Positions 6,859-11,343 of a stretch of 11,343 nucleotides of DNA are shown one piece after another. This stretch comes from Gallionellaceae bacterium (GTDB lineage Bacteria; Pseudomonadota; Gammaproteobacteria; Burkholderiales; Gallionellaceae). Under the pieces are notes generated by a model, which worked only from the letters and a program-made list of their open reading frames with translations, searched no databases and was not told the origin of the DNA. The stretch is taken from the NCBI GenBank assembly GCA_031277195.1, contig JAITMU010000193.1, positions 1 through 11,343 of the forward strand, given 5' to 3'. Numbering within the stretch: position 1 is the first letter of the stretch; each line of letters begins with the position of its first letter. The position numbers were made by a program, and so were the translations under genes.

Positions 6859-7278
6859 TCAACCTCTCCCCCACTTCAACCACACCCGCAAACGCCGAAA
6901 CGATTCGGCATCCAGACTATCCGGCAAAACCACCACGCTGCGCGACAGCCGCCGACCGTGAGGCCGCACATTCAAAATGGAAAGATACGGTGTCACCGTG
7001 CTGTTGCCCTGCAACCGTCCCGACACTTCCGTGCCGTCGCGCCGAACCAGCATCACATCATCTGCGCTCAATGACAATGCGACGATGGCATCCGGCGCAG
7101 TTTGCCGCCGCGCGCAGTAAAGCAAACTGAACGCCAGCAACGCGATCAATCCCGCCTTCACCCACAGCGGAAGCGTCAACACCAGCAACGCAGCCATCGC
7201 GGTGGCGTGCATTCCACCCAACACCCAAATCAACTGGCGCGAAGGCGTGAGCGAGAAACGCAGCGGCAACGTATTCAT
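6859..7278 (-). CDS. ygfX: YgfX-like small inner-membrane protein
   Basis: A 139-residue protein with two hydrophobic segments (about 16-35 and 39-56) near the N-terminus and a soluble tail. The tail contains LSLSADDVMLVRRDG and PYLSILNV and ends PDSLDAESFRRLRVWLKW, a layout and C-terminal motif resembling E. coli YgfX (CptA). In E. coli YgfX is encoded with SdhE and was reported to act on MreB/FtsZ; no sdhE is present here, so function should not be transferred. ATG 7278 overlaps the rluB stop by ATGA, so translation is probably coupled to rluB. A longer in-frame start at 7395 lies wholly inside rluB and gives low-complexity sequence, so it is not used. Only 18 bp separate its stop from the convergent nadB, with no clear terminator. 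The family assignment rests on remembered similarity. Confidence 0.72.
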   Translation of the reverse strand: MNTLPLRFSLTPSRQLIWVLGGMHATAMAALLVLTLPLWVKAGLIALLAFSLLYCARRQTAPDAIVALSLSADDVMLVRRDGTEVSGRLQGNSTVTPYLSILNVRPHGRRLSRSVVVLPDSLDAESFRRLRVWLKWGRG

Positions 7279-8129
7279 CGGGAACCCCGCTTCGACGCGG
7301 TTCGCTGACGCGGACGCGCGGGTGCGGCAGCCGCTTTTCCGCGTCCGCGCGGCGAGACCTGAGGCGGCGGCACATCCAGTTTGATGCCCACCCAATCCAG
7401 CACCGCCTTCACTTCGCCCGGCCCCAACTCGGCCATCATGCCGCGCTTCAATCGCGGCGGCAGATGGATGATGCCGAAGCGCACGCGCATCAAGCGGCTC
7501 ACCGGCAGGCCGAGCGCTTCAAACGTGCGACGCACAACGCGGTTACGGCCTTCGCGCAGCATCAACCGATACCAGTGGTTGTAGCCCTCTCCGCCTTCAT
7601 CCATCAGCTTTTCAAACTTGACCAGACCATCATCCAGTTCCACGCCGTCCTTCAGCACCTGGCGTATCTGCTCATCCGTCAAACTGCCTTGCACGCGCAC
7701 CGCGTATTCACGATCAACCTCGAAACGCGGATGCATCAAGCGGTTCGCCAAATCGCCGGACGTGGTGAACACCAGCAAGCCGCTGGTGTTGAAGTCCAGC
7801 CGTCCGATGGCGATCCATTTCTGTCCGCGCAATCTCGGCAGTTTGTCGAACACGCTGGCGCGACCTTCGGGGTCGTCGCGGCTGACGATCTCGCCTTCCT
7901 GTTTGTGATAAAGCAGCACACGGGGAAACGCTTCGCCCGGCGGCTTGATGTTGATGATGCGATGATCCACGCGGATCACATCCTCGGCGGTCACGCGCGC
8001 GCCCAGTTCGACCGGCTCGCCGTTCACTGTCACGCGACCATCCGCGATCCACGCTTCCATTTCACGGCGCGAGCCCAGCCCGGCTTGCGCCAGCACTTTT
8101 TGCAATCGATCGCCTTGTTGTTCGCTCAT
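7275..8129 (-). CDS. rluB: 23S rRNA pseudouridine synthase, RluB-type (RsuA family)
   Basis: Modifies 23S rRNA; E. coli RluB makes pseudouridine 2605. Residues about 6-62 form an S4 RNA-binding domain (RLQKVLAQAGLGSRREMEAWI, then GRVTVNGEPVELGARV). The catalytic domain holds the signature GRLDFNTSGLLVFTTSGDLA, with catalytic Asp112, and then MLREGRNRVVRRTFEALG. The C-terminal 30 residues are a basic Arg/Lys/Ala/Pro-rich tail, common in betaproteobacterial versions. The 284 residues fit the family (E. coli 291). ATG 8129 has CGAGG five nt upstream; an upstream start at 8159 would run into repeat element A and is rejected. It follows recR after 162 bp mostly filled by element A, so it either reads through from recR or uses a promoter in or near the repeat. 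RluE/RluF-type specificity cannot be excluded. Confidence 0.92.
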   Translation of the reverse strand: MSEQQGDRLQKVLAQAGLGSRREMEAWIADGRVTVNGEPVELGARVTAEDVIRVDHRIINIKPPGEAFPRVLLYHKQEGEIVSRDDPEGRASVFDKLPRLRGQKWIAIGRLDFNTSGLLVFTTSGDLANRLMHPRFEVDREYAVRVQGSLTDEQIRQVLKDGVELDDGLVKFEKLMDEGGEGYNHWYRLMLREGRNRVVRRTFEALGLPVSRLMRVRFGIIHLPPRLKRGMMAELGPGEVKAVLDWVGIKLDVPPPQVSPRGRGKAAAAPARPRQRTASKRGSR

Positions 8130-8153
8130 GGTTGCCTCGTTACTCCACATCCT

Positions 8154-8278
8154 CGTCATTCCAGCGAAAGCTGGAATCCAGCGTAGTTATCAAAAATTCC
8201 GGCGTAGCCGGACAACAAGGTTTTGTCCGCTGCGCGGGTTGTTATTTCCACTGGATTCCAGCTTTCGCTGGAATGACG
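8154..8278. repeat. Family 1 repeat element, copy A (recR-rluB gap)
   Basis: A 125-nt element bounded by 28-nt perfect inverted arms, 8154-8181 and 8251-8278. Each arm contains the hairpin ATTCCAGCGAAAGCTGGAAT (read from its outer edge inward) with a GAAA tetraloop. The 69-nt core holds two further small palindromes, TCCGGC-N3-GCCGGA and CCGC-N3-GCGG, plus GGACAA/TTGTCC complementarity. The core runs on the minus strand, opposite to copies B and C. It starts 13 nt past the recR stop. The arms resemble the Neisseria dRS3 layout (ATTCC-N-GGAAT); this is an analogy, not an identification. Confidence 0.93.
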
Positions 8279-8291
8279 GGGCGGGTAATTT

Positions 8292-8891
8292 TCATTCCGC
8301 AATCGGACGCCGTTCCAGCACCGCCTGCGCCAACGTGCCGCTGTCCACATGCTCCAGTTCGCCGCCCACCGGCAAGCCGCGCGCAATGCGCGAAACCTTG
8401 ATGCCCTGCGCGTTCAGCAGCATGGCGATGTAATGCGCGGTGGCATCGCCTTCCACTGTGAAATTGGTGGCGAGAATCACCTCGCAAGGCTGCTCTTGCG
8501 CGCGCTGCACCAATCGCTCCAGATGCAACTCGCTCGCGCCGATCCCGTCCAGCGGCGACAAGCGCCCCATCAACACAAAATACATGCCGCGATAGCATTG
8601 CGCCTGCTCCATCATCAACAAATCCGCCGGCATTTCCACCACGCAAAGCAGACTGGCATCGCGCTTGGGCGAACGGCACAGCTCGCAAATTTCTTCCTCG
8701 GAAAAATTGTTGCATTTGGCGCAATGACGAATGCCCTCGACCGCATGATCCAGCGCATGCGCCAGTCGCAGCGCCCCCGGCTTGTCGCGCTGCAACAAGT
8801 GATACGCCATCCGCTGCGCGGATTTCGGCCCGACGCCGGGAAGGCATCGCAGCGCGGCGATCAGTTCATCGAGGGCGGAGGGGGTGTTCAT
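8292..8891 (-). CDS. recR: Recombination mediator protein RecR
   Basis: RecR acts with RecF and RecO to load RecA on SSB-coated single-stranded DNA in gap repair. Order of parts: helix-hairpin-helix at about 10-33 (RCLPGVGPKSAQRMAYHLL), C4 zinc finger C57/C60/C69/C72, Toprim domain about 80-175 with CVVEMPAD (E86) and ATNFTVEGDATAHYIA, and a C-terminal GGELEHVDSGTL motif. The 199 residues match the family. ATG 8891 fits relatives, but the ribosome site is weak: only GGGA about 10 nt upstream, and this lies in a partial repeat arm (8896-8910). It would be third in the conserved dnaX-ybaB-recR block, yet 195 bp containing repeat B separate it from ybaB. Copies A and B in opposite orientation bracket the gene closely. 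Confidence 0.96.
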   Translation of the reverse strand: MNTPSALDELIAALRCLPGVGPKSAQRMAYHLLQRDKPGALRLAHALDHAVEGIRHCAKCNNFSEEEICELCRSPKRDASLLCVVEMPADLLMMEQAQCYRGMYFVLMGRLSPLDGIGASELHLERLVQRAQEQPCEVILATNFTVEGDATAHYIAMLLNAQGIKVSRIARGLPVGGELEHVDSGTLAQAVLERRPIAE

Positions 8892-8895
8892 ATGC

Positions 8896-8910
8896 CGTCA
8901 TTCCCGCGCG
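8896..8910. repeat. Partial repeat arm at the recR start
   Basis: CGTCATTCCCGCGCG, 2 nt outside copy B, matches the outer half of a family 1 arm but with the ATTCCCGCG variant instead of ATTCCAGCG. It ends 4 nt before the recR ATG on the minus strand, so it forms the translation-initiation region of recR. It is probably a remnant of another copy or of a nested insertion. Confidence 0.6.
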
Positions 8911-8912
8911 AC

Positions 8913-9037
8913 CGTCATTCCAGCGAAAGCTGGAATCCAGTGCAAAAATAACCCGCGCAGCGGACAAAACCTTGTTGTCCGGCTACGCCGGAACATTTTG
9001 ATAAACGCACTGGATTCCAGCTTTCGCTGGAATGACG
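8913..9037. repeat. Family 1 repeat element, copy B (ybaB-recR gap)
   Basis: A 125-nt element with the same 28-nt inverted arms as copy A (8913-8940 and 9010-9037, GAAA loops) and a 69-nt core nearly identical to that of A but on the opposite strand. The core GCGCAGCGGACAAAACC reads on the plus strand. It lies 49 nt past the ybaB stop and would be transcribed as strong hairpins in any ybaB-recR message. Confidence 0.93.
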
Positions 9038-9086
9038 GTAACGCAGGGGAGTAACAATGTGATGTGACGCCATTCATTTGATTTTC

Positions 9087-9401
9087 TCAAAACGGAAGAC
9101 TCATCCCCGGCGGCAGATTGAATCCGCTCATGCGTTGCTGCGTCACTGCCGCCGCCTGTTTCACCGCGTCGTTCACCGCTGCCGTGACCAAATCCTCCAG
9201 CATGTCTTTGTCATCCGCCAACAGGCTGTCGTCGATCTGCACGCGGCGCACGTCGTGCGCGCAGGTCATGGTCACTTTCACCAGGCCGGAACCCGACTGG
9301 CCTTCGACTTCCACGGTCGCCAGTTCGTCCTGCGCCTTCTTCATGTTCGCCTGCATCTGCTGAGCCTGTTTCATCAGCCCGGCCAAGCCGCCTTTCATCA
9401 T
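9087..9401 (-). CDS. ybaB: YbaB/EbfC family nucleoid-associated protein
   Basis: Small dimeric DNA-binding protein associated with the nucleoid; relatives bind DNA without strong sequence demand and are usually encoded between dnaX and recR. The 104-residue sequence opens with MMKGGLAGLMKQAQQMQANM, a helical coiled segment, followed by the beta-rich part with GSGLVKVTMTCAHDVRRVQI and a helix with EDLVTAAVNDAVKQA. It ends in a Gly/Pro/Met tail (FNLPPGMSLPF). The gene overlaps the dnaX stop by ATGA, and AGGAG lies 8 nt before ATG 9401 (a second ATG follows at once at 9398), so production is likely coupled to DnaX. Confidence 0.95.
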   Translation of the reverse strand: MMKGGLAGLMKQAQQMQANMKKAQDELATVEVEGQSGSGLVKVTMTCAHDVRRVQIDDSLLADDKDMLEDLVTAAVNDAVKQAAAVTQQRMSGFNLPPGMSLPF

Positions 9402-10975
9402 TTCTCACTCTCCTGATCTATCGGTTTGATTGAATTTTCCAGCACCTGCGCCCCCATCTGCGCTTGCGCCTCGCGCACGAAAGGGTCTTCCTGTATGTCT
9501 TCCCGCGCGGCTTGTTGACGCGCTTGCTTCGCCTTTTGCTCGATCACCGCAGGCGTCGCGCCTTGCACATCGCCCACCGTCACCGTCAGCTTCACCGGAC
9601 GCGCAAAATAATCAGCAAGCGCCGCCTGCAATTTGTTGCGCGCCATTTCCGTGTTCAGCAATTTGTGTTGCGATGACAGCGACAGCGTTATCGCGTCATC
9701 GGTGAAATTTTGCAGCGTGCAATTTTTCGCCAGTTCTTTTGCAGAGGCTTGCACGTTGAGTTGGGACAGCAGTGTCGGCCAGTCTGGATGCCCATTCCCA
9801 GCCCTTGAAGGGGAGGGTGTCTGCGCTCCTTGAAGGGGAGGCTTAGGGGGAGGACGGGTATCCGCAACATCCCCTACCTTCCCTTTCCCCTCCGGCACAA
9901 ACGCCAGCATCCGCAACAACGTCATCGTAAATCCGGCGTACTCATCCGGCGCAAGCTCGATCTCATTCCGCCCATGCACCGCAATCTGATAAAACAACTG
10001 CAAATCCTCGGCGCTGAACTGCTGCGCCAATTCCAGCAATCGCGCCCGCTCCGGCTCATCTTCCGCAATCGCTTGGGGGATTGTTTGCGCCAGGGCAATG
10101 CGATGCAGCAAGGTCGCCAATTCCTGCAACGCCGCGTCAAATTCCAGACTGCGCGTCGCCATGTCATCAGCCACGCGCAGCAACGCCGCGCCGTCGCGCG
10201 CCAGCAAGGCTTGCAGCACGTTATACAGATAGCTGCGGTCAATCGCGCCCAGCATGTTGCGCACGGTTTCCTCAGTCACCTTTGAATCGGAAAACGCAAT
10301 CGCCTGATCGAGCAAACTCAGCGCGTCGCGCATGCTGCCTTGCGCCGCGCGCGACAACAACGCCAGCGCGCCGCTCTCGCAGGGAATGTTTTCCTGTTCC
10401 AGCACCTGTTGCAGATGCGACGAAATCAGAACCGGCGGCAGTTGTTTCAGGTTGAACTGCAAACAGCGTGACAGCACGGTCACGGGAATTTTCTGCGGGT
10501 CGGTGGTGGCGAGGATGAATTTCACATGCGCGGGCGGTTCTTCCAGCGTTTTCAACATGGCGTTGAAAGCGTTTTTCGACAGCATGTGCACTTCGTCGAT
10601 GATGTAAACCTTGAAGCGTCCGACGGTCGGCGCGTACAGCGCGCTTTCCAGCAGTTCGCGCATGTTGTCCACCTGCGTGTTGGAGGCCGCGTCCAGTTCG
10701 ATCAGATCAACAAAACGTCCGCTGTCGATTTCCGTGCAGGCGCTGCACACGCCGCACGGCTCGGCGGTGATGCCGTTCACGCAATTCAGGGATTTGGCAA
10801 AAATGCGCGCGATGGTGGTCTTGCCCACGCCGCGCGTGCCGGTGAAAAGATAGGCGTGATGCAGCCGGTTTTGCGTCAGCGCGTTGGACAGCGCCTGCAC
10901 CACATGCTCCTGCCCCACCAGTTGCGCGAAAGTTTTGGGTCGCCATTTGCGCGCGAGAACGGAGGTAGCCGACAT
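9398..10975 (-). CDS. dnaX: DNA polymerase III subunit tau (DnaX)
   Basis: Clamp-loader ATPase subunit linking the polymerase cores to the helicase. From ATG 10975 it is 525 residues, starting MSATSVLARKWRPKTFAQLVGQ; an extended frame to 11179 runs through the SRP RNA gene and is rejected. Walker A is at 46-53 (GTRGVGKT), zinc cysteines are C65, C74, C77 and C80, Walker B is at 125-130 (IIDEVH), and the arginine-finger motif SRC is at 169-171. The helical domain III ends near 360. Residues about 372-397 are a Pro-rich stretch encoded by a family 2 repeat. The tau-specific C-terminal domain follows (DWPTLL to SSIKPI-like NSIKPI). I see no A6G-type slippery site, so a gamma form by the E. coli frameshift is not supported. 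AAGGA lies 4 nt upstream of the start. It is first of dnaX-ybaB-recR, 34 nt after ffs. Confidence 0.97.
   Translation of the reverse strand: MSATSVLARKWRPKTFAQLVGQEHVVQALSNALTQNRLHHAYLFTGTRGVGKTTIARIFAKSLNCVNGITAEPCGVCSACTEIDSGRFVDLIELDAASNTQVDNMRELLESALYAPTVGRFKVYIIDEVHMLSKNAFNAMLKTLEEPPAHVKFILATTDPQKIPVTVLSRCLQFNLKQLPPVLISSHLQQVLEQENIPCESGALALLSRAAQGSMRDALSLLDQAIAFSDSKVTEETVRNMLGAIDRSYLYNVLQALLARDGAALLRVADDMATRSLEFDAALQELATLLHRIALAQTIPQAIAEDEPERARLLELAQQFSAEDLQLFYQIAVHGRNEIELAPDEYAGFTMTLLRMLAFVPEGKGKVGDVADTRPPPKPPLQGAQTPSPSRAGNGHPDWPTLLSQLNVQASAKELAKNCTLQNFTDDAITLSLSSQHKLLNTEMARNKLQAALADYFARPVKLTVTVGDVQGATPAVIEQKAKQARQQAAREDIQEDPFVREAQAQMGAQVLENSIKPIDQESEK
9786..9863. repeat. Family 2 palindromic repeat embedded in frame in dnaX
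   Basis: The plus strand reads GGATGCCCATTCCC at the left end and, inverted, GGATACCCGTCCTCCCCC from the right end. Two CCTTGAAGGGGAGG blocks flank a GCGCTCC centre. The same outer ends, inner palindrome and GCGCTCC centre occur in the 1305-1409 element, so this appears to be a shortened, diverged copy. It is 78 nt (26 codons), keeps the dnaX frame and encodes Pro-rich linker residues about 372-397. Confidence 0.75.
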
Positions 10976-10998
10976 GGTGTCCTTCAAAAAAACCGGAT

Positions 10999-11017
10999 AA
11001 AAAAGAGGTGGCGAGCC
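10999..11017 (-). terminator. Terminator formed by the 4.5S RNA closing stem plus U-run
   Basis: The 3' strand of the SRP RNA closing stem (GGCTCGCC, 11010-11017) is followed on the minus strand by ACCTC and six T residues (10999-11004). A second run of seven T lies at 10986-10992. This would end the ffs transcript; leakage into dnaX is possible because the dnaX ribosome site follows at once. Confidence 0.6.
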
Positions 11018-11106
11018 TTGCCCCCGGCACTTGCGGAAATTGGCTGTGGCTGCTTCCTTCCGGACCTGACCAGATTCACCACGCCGCAATGCGGGGAGGC
11101 CCGCCG
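11010..11106 (-). ncRNA. ffs: 4.5S RNA, bacterial SRP RNA (small type)
   Basis: RNA core of the signal recognition particle; it binds Ffh and targets nascent membrane proteins to FtsY. The apical hairpin is unmistakable at 11048-11071: on the minus strand GGTCAGGTCC, GGAA tetraloop, then GGAAGCAGCC, the universally conserved Ffh-binding site. The distal ends pair: 5' GGCGGGCC (11098-11105) with 3' GGCTCGCC (11010-11017), allowing one G-U pair, and the inner TCCCCGC with GCCGGGGGC. About 97 nt with no Alu domain is the usual Gram-negative form. It sits just upstream of dnaX on the same strand. The exact ends are uncertain by a few nt. Confidence 0.95.
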
Positions 11107-11115
11107 ACCTGAAGG

Positions 11116-11144
11116 ATGATAGACGAATTGGGGGGCAAAATAAA
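11116..11144 (-). promoter_or_regulatory. Candidate promoter of ffs
   Basis: Minus strand -10 TATCAT (11116-11121, 5 of 6 to consensus) with a start expected near 11109, matching the mature RNA 5' end. The -35 at 17-nt spacing is TTTATT (11139-11144), which is weak. The -10 placement is the stronger part of the call. Confidence 0.45.
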
Positions 11145-11163
11145 TCAAAATCCGCCACAGCGC

Positions 11164-11288
11164 CGTCATTCCAGCGCAAGCTGGAATCCAGTTAGAAATA
11201 ACCAACCCGCGCAGCGGACAAAACCTTTATCGTCCGGCTCCGCCGGAATCGTTTGATACGCTGGATTCCAGCTTGCGCTGGAATGACG
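11164..11288. repeat. Family 1 repeat element, copy C (upstream of ffs)
   Basis: Third 125-nt copy, with 28-nt inverted arms 11164-11191 and 11261-11288 and a 69-nt core in the same orientation as copy B. Both arms carry a GCAA tetraloop in place of GAAA. The core keeps CCCGCGCAGCGGACAAAACC and the CCGGC-N3-GCCGG hairpin, with small differences in between. It lies 20 nt upstream of the putative -35 of ffs. Confidence 0.92.
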
Positions 11289-11343
11289 GAGGAAATTTCA
11301 AACTGAGACACTACCCTGCGCCTCTGTAGTGAAAGGTTTTTAT
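11289..11343. other. Terminal 55 nt without a recognised gene
   Basis: No coding or RNA signal is seen. On the minus strand it contains CACTACAGAGGCGCAG, which resembles ACAGAGGCACAGAG-type dispersed repeats I recall from other proteobacteria. It is too short to assign. Confidence 0.3.

Noticed and set aside
9398..9800. Programmed frameshift site producing a gamma form of DnaX
   Set aside because: No A-run slippery heptamer of the E. coli type is visible in this part of dnaX.
10976..11179. N-terminal extension of dnaX
   Set aside because: It would read through the 4.5S RNA gene and its terminator; the conserved DnaX N-terminus starts at 10975 with a ribosome site.
8154..11288. CRISPR array made of the recurring arms
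   Set aside because: Repeats occur as inverted pairs kilobases or hundreds of bases apart, not regularly spaced direct repeats, and no cas genes are present.

Overview
The window looks like an ordinary chromosomal segment of a Gram-negative proteobacterium, most likely a betaproteobacterium. The evidence is gene order and protein type: rpoE-rseA-rseB-mucD divergent from nadB, a short Alu-less 4.5S RNA directly upstream of dnaX-ybaB-recR, an RluB-type pseudouridine synthase, and a YgfX-like protein. Genus cannot be assigned from sequence alone. Both ends lie in or near repetitive DNA, so the window may be a contig broken at repeats (inference).

Left part (163-5067, all minus strand): a sigma-E envelope-stress operon. 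rpoE encodes the ECF sigma factor, rseA its membrane anti-sigma factor, rseB the periplasmic RseA-binding regulator, and mucD a Do-family periplasmic protease with two PDZ domains. A ChaA-type Ca2+/H+ antiporter follows, separated from mucD by a long perfect inverted repeat. nadB (L-aspartate oxidase, first step of NAD synthesis) runs divergently to the right from a compact intergenic region in which candidate promoters for both directions overlap.

Middle and right part (6859-11106, minus strand): in transcription order, ffs (4.5S SRP RNA), dnaX, ybaB, recR, rluB and a ygfX-like gene. dnaX/ybaB and rluB/ygfX share ATGA start/stop overlaps. The conserved dnaX-ybaB-recR block is interrupted by repeat elements.

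The most notable content is repeats rather than genes. Family 1 has three copies (A 8154-8278, B 8913-9037, C 11164-11288). Each is exactly 125 nt, with 28-nt inverted terminal arms that fold into ATTCCAGC-tetraloop-GCTGGAAT hairpins around a structured 69-nt core. A and B lie in opposite orientation on either side of recR. Family 2 is a C-rich element found once as a single hairpin (104-141), once as a pair of 40-nt perfect arms (1305-1409), and once in frame inside dnaX (9786-9863), where it encodes a Pro-rich linker. I saw no mobile-element transposase, CRISPR array, phage gene or new defence system.
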